Shown here one piece after another: positions 50,276-57,881 of a stretch of 64,000 nt of DNA. The stretch's first letter is position 1. Each line of letters begins with the position of its first letter. Under the pieces are notes generated by a model. That model made no database searches. It was given only the letters and a program-made list of their open reading frames with translations, and had not been told where the DNA came from. The stretch is from Thermotogaceae bacterium (GTDB taxonomy: Bacteria; Thermotogota; Thermotogae; Thermotogales; Thermotogaceae), in NCBI GenBank assembly GCA_027077795.1, contig JALWTT010000015.1, positions 311,441 to 375,440 of the forward strand. Reading direction: 5' to 3'. The position numbers and the translations under genes were made by a program.

Positions 50276-51090
50276 AACTCGAGGAGTCAATTTATGGGAT
50301 CAGTGAGGAGGCGCTCCAGGATATCGAGGAGCGTCTTTTTGATTTAGAGCTTTTCTTGTACGCTATTGAGAAAAATGAGTCCGGGTTGTTCTTGAAAAGT
50401 TATGATCCCAAAATAGATGCACTTTTGAAGAGGATGGGATATGAACCGCTTGAGAAAAAACAGGTGGATCCTTTGGAGTGGACAAAGAGGCAGCTCAGGG
50501 AACCTTTCGAAATTGCAAAGAAGGTTATTGTAGATCCGGTGGGAATTTACAAGGGTTCTGGGGAGATAATCCTGAGAATTCCGCCAGGAATGGCTTTTGG
50601 AACTGGTATCCATCCTACCACCAGGCTTGCGGCATCGTTCATAGTGGATTATTTCAAGCCAAGAATGAGTTTTCTCGATGTGGGAGCTGGAAGCGGTATC
50701 CTTTCCATATTGGCTGCAAAACTCGGTGCTTCAAAAATTGTGGGGGTGGATATTGACAGGCTGTCTGTGGAAGTCGCCAGGGAGAACGCTAGATTGAATG
50801 GTGTGAGCATAGACTTCAGAATGGGTGATCTTGTCAATGAGATAGATGAAAAGTTTGATTTTGTCGTAGCAAATATAGTTCCAAAAGTGTTGATAAAACT
50901 ATCTAAAGGAGTTTTGAAAGTTGTTCACCGAGAAACCTTCCTGTTACTGTCTGGGATAAACGTTGAGGAGTTTCAGCGAGTCTTGAGAGCCTATCGAAGT
51001 AGAGGTTTTGAAAGCTTGGAAGTGAGGAGAGAAGAAGGTTGGAAAGCGACGATCTTGAAATTGTCAAAAAGCAATTGGGAAGAAATATAG
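50272..51090 (+). CDS. prmA: Ribosomal protein L11 methyltransferase
   Basis: A 272-residue SAM-dependent methyltransferase. An N-terminal substrate domain (1-95) is followed by the Rossmann core with MAFGTGIHPTTRLAASFI, LDVGAGSGILSILAAKLGA (SAM-binding GxGxG) and FDFVVANIVPKVLIKL (NxxP-type motif). PrmA trimethylates residues of L11. Length is close to other thermophilic PrmA proteins. The 3' end overlaps the DUF501 gene by 52 nt. Confidence 0.92.
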   Translation: MKLEESIYGISEEALQDIEERLFDLELFLYAIEKNESGLFLKSYDPKIDALLKRMGYEPLEKKQVDPLEWTKRQLREPFEIAKKVIVDPVGIYKGSGEIILRIPPGMAFGTGIHPTTRLAASFIVDYFKPRMSFLDVGAGSGILSILAAKLGASKIVGVDIDRLSVEVARENARLNGVSIDFRMGDLVNEIDEKFDFVVANIVPKVLIKLSKGVLKVVHRETFLLLSGINVEEFQRVLRAYRSRGFESLEVRREEGWKATILKLSKSNWEEI

Positions 51091-51542
51091 AGAACTTTCA
51101 CAGAGTTGTTAGAAGATGCTCCTTTGGATTTCCAGTGGTTATAGAAAGCTTGCCGGAGAAAGACGGAGTGCCCTTTCCCACCCTTTACTGGCTTACCTGT
51201 CCTCATCTGAGAAGGGAAGTCTCCAGGCTTGAATCCAGCGGATGGATATCGAGGTTTGAAAAGTTAGTAGAAGAAGATGAGAGATTTCGAGAAAGGTTGT
51301 TGAAAGCTCATGAAATCGTTAAAAAAAGAAGAGATGCACTTGCTGAGAGCTCTTGGGTGAGAAAAGTCTTGTCAAGTGTCGGAAGTGGGGGATTACGGAA
51401 TCCGTTGAAGGTTAAGTGTCTCCATCTTCACCTTGCGGATTTTCTAGCAGGTGTGGGAAACCCGATAGGCGAAAGGGTATGGAGCATGATCGAGAAAAAA
51501 GAGTGTGATAATATTCCAGCAGAGTGTGCACCACGGAGGTGA
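51039..51542 (+). CDS. DUF501 family protein
   Basis: A 167-residue protein of the DUF501 family, whose function is not known. Conserved-looking blocks are FGFPVVIESLPEKDGVPFPT, LYWLTCPHLRREVSRLES and CLHLHLADFLAGVGNPIG, with Cys and His residues that might bind a metal. The TTG start lies inside the end of prmA, with GGAGAG upstream, so the two genes share 52 nt in different frames. It is part of the gyrA-to-rbs run. Confidence 0.82.
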   Translation: MESDDLEIVKKQLGRNIENFHRVVRRCSFGFPVVIESLPEKDGVPFPTLYWLTCPHLRREVSRLESSGWISRFEKLVEEDERFRERLLKAHEIVKKRRDALAESSWVRKVLSSVGSGGLRNPLKVKCLHLHLADFLAGVGNPIGERVWSMIEKKECDNIPAECAPRR

Positions 51543-53026
51543 GAGTCACGTTTCTCTTGATGGAGGGTATAACAAAAACTTTTCCAGGAGTGTTGGCACT
51601 CGATTCAGTCACTTTTGAGATGGAAAAGGGAGAGGTTTGCGCACTTGTCGGTGAAAACGGTGCCGGGAAGAGCACATTAATAAAAATTCTGAGTGGTGTA
51701 CATCGCCCAGATAGAGGAAAGATTTTCTTGGAAGGGAAAGAAAGGGACTTCAGATCACCGATAGATGCTATTAGAGCAGGAGTGGCTGTTATATACCAGG
51801 AGTTATCCCTAGCGGAAAATTTGCCGGTTTATGCGAATGTTTTTTTGGGAAAAGAACCGTGGAAGTTTGGAATAAACCATTCGTATCTTGAAGAGAGGAC
51901 GAAACTCATTCTAGAGGAGTTAGGGTTCGATATTGATCCAAAAATTGAAGTTGGAAAGCTCAATGTTTCTGAGAAACAGTTGGTAGCGATCGCGAAGGCA
52001 CTTGCTTATGACGCCAAGATAATCGTTATGGACGAACCGACGGCTACATTGACAGAATACGAAGTAGAACGCCTTTTTGAAATAATTAAAAGACTGAAGA
52101 AAAGGGGAGTATCGGTTGTTTTCATATCACATAGACTTGATGAGATATTCGAAGTAGCGGACAAAGTGGTGATTTTGAGAGATGGGAAAAAAGTGGGTGA
52201 AGGAAAATTGGAGGACTTTTCAAGGGACGATATTATAAATCTGATGGTGGGAAGGAAAATAGAAGATATGTATCCAAAGTACAACTCACCAGAGGATGAC
52301 GTGGCCTTTAGAGTGAAAAACTTTGAAGTCCCTGGGTATGTTTCAAAGCTTTCATTTGAAGTTAGAAAGGGGGAGATATTTGGTGTAGCAGGGCTTGTGG
52401 GTTGTGGAAAGAGCGAGCTGGCGCTAGGATTATTTGGCGCTATGAAGAGCCGCTTTGATGAGATGATGATTTTTGGTAGGAAGATAGGAAAGTTAAAGTC
52501 TCCGATAGATGCTCTCAGAAATGGTTTGGTTCTCATACCGGAAGAGAGGAAGAAGCATGGACTTGTCCTTGGAATGAGCGTGGTCGAGAATATAGCTCTT
52601 CCTAACGTTGACAAAGTCTCAAATCCCATGTACTTATCCTGGAGGAAAACAACGAACCTGGCTGAAAGTGCCGTGAGAAAGTTTAACATAAAAACGCCTT
52701 CTGTGAGGCAGCTGGTGAAAAATCTATCTGGAGGGAACCAGCAAAAGGTGGTAATAGGCAAATACATCTTTAGGGAGCCCGACGTTATAATTTTGGCTGA
52801 ACCTACCCGCGGGATTGATGTTGGTGCGAAAGTCGAGGTTTATAGGATGATGAATGACTTGGCAAATTTGGGAAAAGCCATTCTGTTTATATCCTCGGAG
52901 CTGCCAGAGATAGTAAGCCTTTCTGATAGAGTGATGGTACTTCACAGGGGAAAGATGACAGCGTTGCTCCATGGAGATCAAATCACCCAGGAAAACATTC
53001 TAAAGGCTGCTACGGGAGTGATGTAA
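51539..53026 (+). CDS. rbsA: Ribose-type ABC transporter ATP-binding protein (RbsA family)
   Basis: A protein of about 495 residues with two fused ATPase domains of the CUT2 class. Domain 1 has Walker A GENGAGKSTLIK and Walker B IIVMDEPTATLT. Domain 2 has Walker A VGCGKSELAL, signature LSGGNQQKV and EPTRGIDVGAK, but its Walker B reads IILAEP with Ala where Asp is expected. The start is uncertain. A GTG at 51539 overlaps the DUF501 stop and gives a normal-length N-terminus before ITKTFPGV. TTG 51557 and ATG 51560 are alternatives. It energises the permease and binding protein encoded next. Confidence 0.88.
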   Translation: MRVTFLLMEGITKTFPGVLALDSVTFEMEKGEVCALVGENGAGKSTLIKILSGVHRPDRGKIFLEGKERDFRSPIDAIRAGVAVIYQELSLAENLPVYANVFLGKEPWKFGINHSYLEERTKLILEELGFDIDPKIEVGKLNVSEKQLVAIAKALAYDAKIIVMDEPTATLTEYEVERLFEIIKRLKKRGVSVVFISHRLDEIFEVADKVVILRDGKKVGEGKLEDFSRDDIINLMVGRKIEDMYPKYNSPEDDVAFRVKNFEVPGYVSKLSFEVRKGEIFGVAGLVGCGKSELALGLFGAMKSRFDEMMIFGRKIGKLKSPIDALRNGLVLIPEERKKHGLVLGMSVVENIALPNVDKVSNPMYLSWRKTTNLAESAVRKFNIKTPSVRQLVKNLSGGNQQKVVIGKYIFREPDVIILAEPTRGIDVGAKVEVYRMMNDLANLGKAILFISSELPEIVSLSDRVMVLHRGKMTALLHGDQITQENILKAATGVM

Positions 53027-53027
53027 T

Positions 53028-53948
53028 TTGAAGAGGATAATGGAATTCTTCAGAAGAAACCCAGCACTTGGAGGGTTGATAGGGTTATACATATTCCTTG
53101 GATTTCTCTCAGACAGGTTCCTGATATTGTCAAATCAAGTTAATATACTTCGGCAGGTGTCGACCCAGGCAATAATAGCTTTTGGAATGACAATCGTCAT
53201 CATTTCGGGAGGAATTGATCTCTCAGTTGGTTCGGTGTTCGCATTCAGTGCGGTTGTTGGTGCTTCTATTTTAAAGCAAGGTGAAGTTTTACTGGGAATA
53301 CTTGTGGCAATGGGGATAGGAGCATTGTTTGGAAGTGCAAATGGCCTTCTTGTGGCAAAGGGGAAAATGCAACCTTTTATTGCAACCCTTGCTACAATGG
53401 CTATAGCTCGGAGCTTCACACTTGTTTATACAAATGGCATGCCGATAACAGGATTTCCCAGAGCCTTCGGATACATTGGAAGAGGAGAAATTTTGGGGAT
53501 CCCTGTTCCAGTGATTATAATGCTAGTGGTGTTAATAACGATGTGGTATCTCCTGAGGATGACAAAGATAGGGCTTTATTCTTATTCCATAGGTGGAAAC
53601 GAAGAGGCAACTAGGCTTAGTGGAATAAGAGTGGATATTTACAAGATAATTTTTTACACGATCAGTGGGATTTTATCGGCGGTAAGTGCTATTATTCTCA
53701 TGGCGCGTCTTAACAGTGCACAACCAATCTTCGGGCTAGGATACGAGTTAGATGCCATAGCAGCCGTGGTTCTCGGAGGAGCAAGCCTTTCTGGGGGAAC
53801 AGGTGGAATAATTGGTACGTTCTTTGGAGCATTGCTAATGGGAGTTATCAACAACGGGTTGAATTTGCTCGACGTTTCCCCGTTCTACCAGCAAGCGGTT
53901 AAAGGAATAGTGATACTCCTTGCAGTTCTTCTTGAAAAGAAAGAGTAA
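53028..53948 (+). CDS. rbsC: Ribose-type ABC transporter permease (RbsC family)
   Basis: A 306-residue CUT2 permease with eight to ten membrane spans. QAIIAFGMTIVIISGGIDLS followed by VGSVFAFSAVVGA is the family signature, and GLYSYSIGGNEEATRLSGI is the cytoplasmic coupling loop. VLGGASLSGGTGGIIGTFFG near the C-terminus is also diagnostic. It starts at TTG one base after the RbsA stop and precedes the binding-protein gene by 14 nt. The sugar is ribose or a related pentose by family; other monosaccharides are possible. Confidence 0.92.
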   Translation: MKRIMEFFRRNPALGGLIGLYIFLGFLSDRFLILSNQVNILRQVSTQAIIAFGMTIVIISGGIDLSVGSVFAFSAVVGASILKQGEVLLGILVAMGIGALFGSANGLLVAKGKMQPFIATLATMAIARSFTLVYTNGMPITGFPRAFGYIGRGEILGIPVPVIIMLVVLITMWYLLRMTKIGLYSYSIGGNEEATRLSGIRVDIYKIIFYTISGILSAVSAIILMARLNSAQPIFGLGYELDAIAAVVLGGASLSGGTGGIIGTFFGALLMGVINNGLNLLDVSPFYQQAVKGIVILLAVLLEKKE

Positions 53949-53962
53949 AGGAGGTGAGTGGT

Positions 53963-54841
53963 GTGAAAAGGTTTACTTTGCTTCTGGTACTAGTGCTGTT
54001 GATAGCTACTTTAGCCGTCGCAGGAAAATTTACAATCGGTTTGTCCCTGTCCACCCTTAACAACCCGTTCTTTGTTACACTGAGAAATGGAGCTATGGAA
54101 GCCGCAAAGGAATTTGGGGTAGATCTGATAGTTCTAGATGCTCAGGATAATCCCGCAAAGCAACTCAACGATATAGAAGACCTCATCGAGAAAAAGGTCG
54201 ATCTGATAATCGTTAACCCAACGGATAGTGATGCAGTAGTCAGCGCTGTGGAGAGTGCTAATAAAGCCAATATACCCGTCATAACAGTTGACAGGACGGC
54301 GAACGGAGGGAAGGTTCTTCTTCACATAGCATCAGACAACGTTGCGGGAGGTAGAATGGCTGCACAGATCGTGGCAAAAGCTCTCCATGGAAAAGGGAAG
54401 GTGGTAGAGCTTATTGGAATTCCAGGCACTTCTGCAGCTAGGGATAGAGGAAAGGGATTCGAAGAAGGGCTTAAGGAATACCCTGGACTCGTGATCGTGG
54501 CCAAGCAAGTTGCGAATTTCAACAGAGCGGAAGGACTCACGGTGATGGAGAACATTATTCAAGCCCATCCCGATATTGATGCTGTATTTGCGCAGAACGA
54601 TGAGATGGCACTCGGAGCAGTAGAAGCTCTCAGAGAGGCTGGGCTCCTCAAGAAAGTCATCGTCGTTGGGTTCGATGCAATACCTGATGCGGTAAAGGCG
54701 GTCAAGAAAGGTGATATGTACGCTACCATAGCTCAACAACCTTTCAAAATGGGGTATCTAGCTGTTCAAAAGGCCGTTGAGTATCTCTCCTCTGGCAGAA
54801 TCTACATCCCTGTGGCTCTCAAGTTGATAACCAAGGAGTGA
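53963..54841 (+). CDS. rbsB: Ribose-type sugar-binding protein (RbsB family)
   Basis: A 292-residue periplasmic-binding-protein type 1 protein with a signal peptide (MKRFTLLLVLVLLIATLAVAG). FTIGLSLSTLNNPFFVTLRNGA, LIVLDAQDNPAKQLNDIEDL and TVDRTANGGKVLLHIASDN match the ribose-binding protein family, including residues lining the pentose pocket. I choose the GTG at 53963, 7-8 nt after GGAGG, over a GTG nine bases upstream that overlaps it. It is the last gene of the operon and is followed by an intrinsic terminator. No rbsK or rbsD is in the window. Confidence 0.92.
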   Translation: MKRFTLLLVLVLLIATLAVAGKFTIGLSLSTLNNPFFVTLRNGAMEAAKEFGVDLIVLDAQDNPAKQLNDIEDLIEKKVDLIIVNPTDSDAVVSAVESANKANIPVITVDRTANGGKVLLHIASDNVAGGRMAAQIVAKALHGKGKVVELIGIPGTSAARDRGKGFEEGLKEYPGLVIVAKQVANFNRAEGLTVMENIIQAHPDIDAVFAQNDEMALGAVEALREAGLLKKVIVVGFDAIPDAVKAVKKGDMYATIAQQPFKMGYLAVQKAVEYLSSGRIYIPVALKLITKE

Positions 54842-54843
54842 AG

Positions 54844-54873
54844 AAAGGCCGGGGATTTCTCCCGGCCTTTCTT
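54844..54873 (+). terminator. Intrinsic terminator of the gyrA-to-rbsB run
   Basis: AAAGGCCGGG and CCCGGCCTTT form a 10-bp stem with a 7-nt loop, followed by CTT. It sits 2 nt past the rbsB stop. The T tract is short because the next promoter begins immediately (TTGACT). Confidence 0.8.
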
Positions 54874-54900
54874 GACTTTCAGGGGACTCTGCGCTAAAAT
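54872..54900 (+). promoter_or_regulatory. Promoter of the peroxiredoxin/superoxide reductase operon
   Basis: TTGACT (5 of 6) and TAAAAT (5 of 6) at an exact 17-bp spacing. Transcription should begin near 54907, inside the palindrome that follows. Confidence 0.82.
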
Positions 54901-54901
54901 A

Positions 54902-54919
54902 AATTAGGAATTCCTAATT
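54902..54919 (+). promoter_or_regulatory. Perfect 18-bp palindrome, candidate redox operator
   Basis: AATTAGGAATTCCTAATT is fully self-complementary and covers the expected transcription start of the oxidative-stress operon. The position suits a repressor that is inactivated by peroxide or oxygen. It does not match the PerR box that I know (TTATAAT-N-ATTATAA), so the regulator is unidentified. Confidence 0.75.
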
Positions 54920-54941
54920 AAAATTCCAAGGAGGTGGAATA

Positions 54942-55613
54942 ATGCCAGGTAGCATCCCATTAATTGGGGAAAGATTTCCCGAGATAGAGGTCAACACAAC
55001 TCAAGGAAAACTAAGACTTCCAGATCATTTTGACGGGAAGTGGTTCGTTCTGTTCAGCCATCCAGCCGATTTTACGCCAGTTTGCACGACAGAGTTTGTG
55101 GCATTTCAGTTGAGGTACGATGAGTTCAGAAAGCTTAACACAGAACTTATAGGCCTCTCAATTGATCAGGTGTTCTCACACATGAAGTGGATAGAGTGGA
55201 TAAAAGAGAACATAAAAGTGGAAGGGAAACCCGTTGAAATCGAGTTTCCCGTCATAGCAGATGACCTTGGCAACGTCTCAGCCAAACTCGGATTGATCCA
55301 TGAAAGCAAGGGAACCAACACAGTTAGAGCGGTTTTCATCGTGGATCCTAAAGGTGTAATAAGAGCGATTCTTTACTATCCGCAGGAGCTTGGAAGAAAT
55401 GTGGATGAGATACTCAGGATGATCAAGGGATTCCAAGTCTCCGATGAGAACGGAGTCGCTATGCCACATAACTGGCCGAACAATGAGATAGTGAATGATC
55501 ATGTTATAGTTCCTCCAGCAGCGAGTGTTGAGGAGAAGGAGCAGAGGAAGAAGCAGGAAGAGAGAGGAGAAATGGAATGCTTCGATTGGTGGTTGTGTCA
55601 CAAAAAGATCTGA
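54942..55613 (+). CDS. Peroxiredoxin, Prx6/archaeal AhpC type
   Basis: A 223-residue thiol peroxidase that reduces hydrogen peroxide and organic peroxides. The peroxidatic Cys is in [34 protein letters not shown] and [20 protein letters not shown] are family blocks. The C-terminus [12 protein letters not shown] carries a CX5C-type pair like the archaeal thioredoxin peroxidases, which use these Cys for resolution. ATG start behind AAGGAGGTGGAATA. It heads the operon with superoxide reductase, which produces the peroxide that this enzyme removes. Confidence 0.93.
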   Translation: MPGSIPLIGERFPEIEVNTTQGKLRLPDHFDGKWFVLFSHPADFTPVCTTEFVAFQLRYDEFRKLNTELIGLSIDQVFSHMKWIEWIKENIKVEGKPVEIEFPVIADDLGNVSAKLGLIHESKGTNTVRAVFIVDPKGVIRAILYYPQELGRNVDEILRMIKGFQVSDENGVAMPHNWPNNEIVNDHVIVPPAASVEEKEQRKKQEERGEMECFDWWLCHKKI

Positions 55614-55626
55614 CGGGGGTGATCAA

Positions 55627-55995
55627 ATGAAAAGATATGAGATCTATAAGCTTCCCGGCGGCACGCTGTTTGAGGTTCTCAACGACGGAGAAAAAGAGAT
55701 AGAAGGAGCAGAGCTTTTGGTGGCGAGAAATGCGGATGTAACCACGGAAAAGCATGTCCCGTATGTTGAAAGGACTGATGGTAAATACATAGTTAAAGTT
55801 GGAAAGGGAACAAAACATCCGATGACTAGAGAGCATTACATAGTCTTCGTGGAGCTCATAGTTGATGGAGTAATCCACAGGAAATACCTCAATCCTGGTG
55901 ATGAACCGATGGTTGAATTTGAGATTCCGGAAGGAAAAAATGTATGGGCGAGAGAGTACTGCAATCTTCATGGATTATGGGAAAATCGGGTTTGA
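55627..55995 (+). CDS. Superoxide reductase (desulfoferrodoxin/neelaredoxin family)
   Basis: A 122-residue non-heme iron protein that reduces superoxide to peroxide in anaerobes. The centre II ligands are visible: Glu and His in TTEKHVPYVE, His in KHPMTREHYIVF (two), and Cys plus His in EYCNLHGLW. The N-terminal 35 residues (MKRYEIYKLPGG...) follow the desulfoferrodoxin N-domain pattern but contain no cysteine, so the rubredoxin-like iron site is absent. The ATG at 55627 is behind GGGGGTGATCAA; a longer frame upstream lies within the peroxiredoxin gene. Confidence 0.93.
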   Translation: MKRYEIYKLPGGTLFEVLNDGEKEIEGAELLVARNADVTTEKHVPYVERTDGKYIVKVGKGTKHPMTREHYIVFVELIVDGVIHRKYLNPGDEPMVEFEIPEGKNVWAREYCNLHGLWENRV

Positions 55996-56018
55996 ATCGT
56001 TTAAAGGTATCCAAGGAG

Positions 56019-56046
56019 TCCGGCCTTTTCAGGGGCCGGATTTTTT
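56019..56046 (+). terminator. Intrinsic terminator of the oxidative-stress operon
   Basis: TCCGGCC and GGCCGGA form a 7-bp GC-rich stem with an 8-nt loop, followed by TTTTTTC, 23 nt past the superoxide reductase stop. Confidence 0.9.
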
Positions 56047-56080
56047 CGTTTTATACGACCCCACCAGTGGAAAATAGGCA

Positions 56081-56086
56081 TATAAT
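56081..56086 (+). promoter_or_regulatory. -10 element upstream of the deacetylase-like gene
   Basis: A perfect TATAAT lies 32 nt upstream of the start codon. I see no convincing -35 or extended -10 TG, so the assignment is tentative. Confidence 0.4.
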
Positions 56087-56112
56087 ATTCTCAAGGCAAA
56101 GGAGGTGAGTTG

Positions 56113-57012
56113 GTGAAAGCTGCTCTTGTTTGGAATGATGAACTCTTGTCGTACGATTTCGGAGAGGGTCACCCTTTGAGAAGTGAGCGATGCAAATGGG
56201 GTGTTGAGGAAATCTCGAAAATTGAAGGGCTAGATGTGATCCCACCAAGATATGCGTCCGAGGATGAAATCGCTCTTGTTCATACAAATGAATACATAGA
56301 AATGGTGAGGAAAGGATTGGCAGGGGATCTCGATACCCCTGTTTCGCCCAGCCTTTTCAATCCGGCTCGTCTCTCAGTTGGTGCGACATTGAAGGGAATA
56401 GATCTCCTGAGAGAAGGATATAGTTTGGCTATTAACGTTTGTGGAGGATGGCACCATGCTTTTGAGAATAAGGCGCGGGGTTTTTGCATCTTTAACGACG
56501 TGGCTATAGGCGCTAAGTATGCTCAGAAGAAGGGGTTCCCTAAGATCTTCATAATAGATTGGGATGTCCATCATGGGGATGGAACTCAAAGAATATTCAA
56601 AAAGGATAATTCTGTATTCACCATGTCTATTCATCAGCATCCATCCACCCAGTATCCGTATTTCTCTGGTTATGAGAGGGAGAATGATCCCACCAATTTA
56701 AACGTGCCGATTCTACCTTCAGAGGATGAACAGGAGATAATGAAAAAAGTTTTGCCACTTATTCCGCGGTTTGTGGAACCCTTTAAACCAAACTTGATGA
56801 TAGTTCAAATGGGTGTTGATGGTTATAAGGGAGACCCAATGTCCGGTATTGACCTCTCTGAGAGGTTTTACGACGCTGTTTCTAAAACTGTATCTAGGTG
56901 TGCAAAAAACAACGATTTTCCTGTGATTCTACTCGGCGGAGGAGGGTTTAATTTTCCCAAGACCGCTCAGCTATGGGCTCTAATCGTGGAGAACTTTATG
57001 ATGGAGATGTGA
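56113..57012 (+). CDS. Histone-deacetylase-family protein (acetoin utilisation / acetylpolyamine deacetylase-like)
   Basis: A 299-residue zinc amidohydrolase of the HDAC/AcuC/AphA superfamily. CGGWHHAFENKARGFCIFND has the catalytic His pair, IIDWDVHHGDGTQ provides Asp and His zinc ligands, and QMGVDGYKGDP the second Asp ligand, so the active site is complete. Bacterial members deacetylate acetyl-CoA synthetase, acetylpolyamines or other small amides; the substrate here is unknown. Thermotoga makes long and branched polyamines, which makes acetylpolyamines an attractive guess. GTG start 7 nt from GGAGG (AAAGGAGGTGAGTTG). Confidence 0.9.
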   Translation: MKAALVWNDELLSYDFGEGHPLRSERCKWGVEEISKIEGLDVIPPRYASEDEIALVHTNEYIEMVRKGLAGDLDTPVSPSLFNPARLSVGATLKGIDLLREGYSLAINVCGGWHHAFENKARGFCIFNDVAIGAKYAQKKGFPKIFIIDWDVHHGDGTQRIFKKDNSVFTMSIHQHPSTQYPYFSGYERENDPTNLNVPILPSEDEQEIMKKVLPLIPRFVEPFKPNLMIVQMGVDGYKGDPMSGIDLSERFYDAVSKTVSRCAKNNDFPVILLGGGGFNFPKTAQLWALIVENFMMEM

Positions 57013-57039
57013 TAGAATTTGCTTGGAGGTGAAAGAGGA

Positions 57040-57378
57040 GTGGATGTTATAAGAAGGATATTTGAAATCGTTGAGAATATGGAAGGAATAGATCCGGTCA
57101 TTTTAGACATGAGAGACACTCCTATGCCAACGGATTATTTTCTCATAGTGACGGCGAATTCCGATGTTCATATGAGAAGCCTTAGAGAGAGAGTGGTACA
57201 CTTCATAAAGAAGGAGACAGATCTTCAGCTGATATACTATGATAAGGGTGAAGGATGCGATTGGGTGATAATAGACGCTGGTGACGTTGTCGTGCACATA
57301 TTTACAGAGAGGGGTAGGGAGTTCTACGATTTAGAGGGATTGTGGATAGATGCAAAACGCCTTACTTTCGCTATCTGA
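57040..57378 (+). CDS. rsfS: Ribosomal silencing factor RsfS (Iojap family)
   Basis: A 112-residue protein that binds L14 on the large subunit and blocks subunit joining when nutrients fall. LDMRDTPMPTDYFLIVTANSD near the N-terminus, GEGCDWVIIDAGDVVVHIFT and REFYDLEGLW are diagnostic. GTG start at 57040, 10 nt after GGAGG. An upstream in-frame TTG at 57019 would place the ribosome-binding site inside the gene. It overlaps the following unknown gene by 29 nt. Confidence 0.92.
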   Translation: MDVIRRIFEIVENMEGIDPVILDMRDTPMPTDYFLIVTANSDVHMRSLRERVVHFIKKETDLQLIYYDKGEGCDWVIIDAGDVVVHIFTERGREFYDLEGLWIDAKRLTFAI

Positions 57379-57868
57379 AAGTGGGGCGGTTGTTTTGCAA
57401 ACTGCGCTTTACACCCTTCCGAAAGTTGAAGTAAGGCAAAAACTTAGTGGAATATTTGGATACCATAGAAATCAGATAGAAAGGCTCTACAAAAAGGTTG
57501 TTGAATCTGGAAGAATAAGCGAGAAATTTCTATCTCTCTATACAAAAGCTGTTGAGCATCTCAAATCTGGGGATATATCGAGTTTTAGGATAATACTTGA
57601 AAAGTTGGAAGTGCATTCCTCCAAGGATGAAGAAAGTTTGAGGTTTGAATACAACCCACCGTGTGTAGATTGTGCCTTGATTTCCATAAGCGAGGGAGCT
57701 TACGCTGCCCGGATACTTAAAGAAGGTCCAGACGTTGGAGGGAGAAAGCACTTCAAGAAGGTATTTCTCATATATAACCGGAGAGGAGAAGTAAGAGTAT
57801 CAGGGGGAATGGTTTCGATCGAAAAACTCGTGGAAACTGTTCAAAGTACTTTTGCAGCAGTTGCCTGA
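57350..57868 (+). CDS. Protein of unknown function
   Basis: A 172-residue protein with no family that I recognise. The first 85 residues are predicted helical and charged (VRQKLSGIFGYHRNQIERLYKKVVESG). A central NPPCVDCALISISEGAYAA contains a CxxC pair, and the C-terminus looks beta-rich (KKVFLIYNRRGEVRVSGGM). The ATG lies inside the end of rsfS, overlapping by 29 nt, and the next gene begins 13 nt after its stop. The codon pattern and tight packing argue that it is real. Confidence 0.7.
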   Translation: MQNALLSLSESGAVVLQTALYTLPKVEVRQKLSGIFGYHRNQIERLYKKVVESGRISEKFLSLYTKAVEHLKSGDISSFRIILEKLEVHSSKDEESLRFEYNPPCVDCALISISEGAYAARILKEGPDVGGRKHFKKVFLIYNRRGEVRVSGGMVSIEKLVETVQSTFAAVA

Positions 57869-57881
57869 AGGAGGTGAATCG

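Noticed and set aside
55525-55626. Upstream extension of the superoxide reductase frame
   Set aside because: These codons lie within the peroxiredoxin gene and translate to an Arg-rich stretch. The ATG at 55627 has its own ribosome-binding site and matches the family start.
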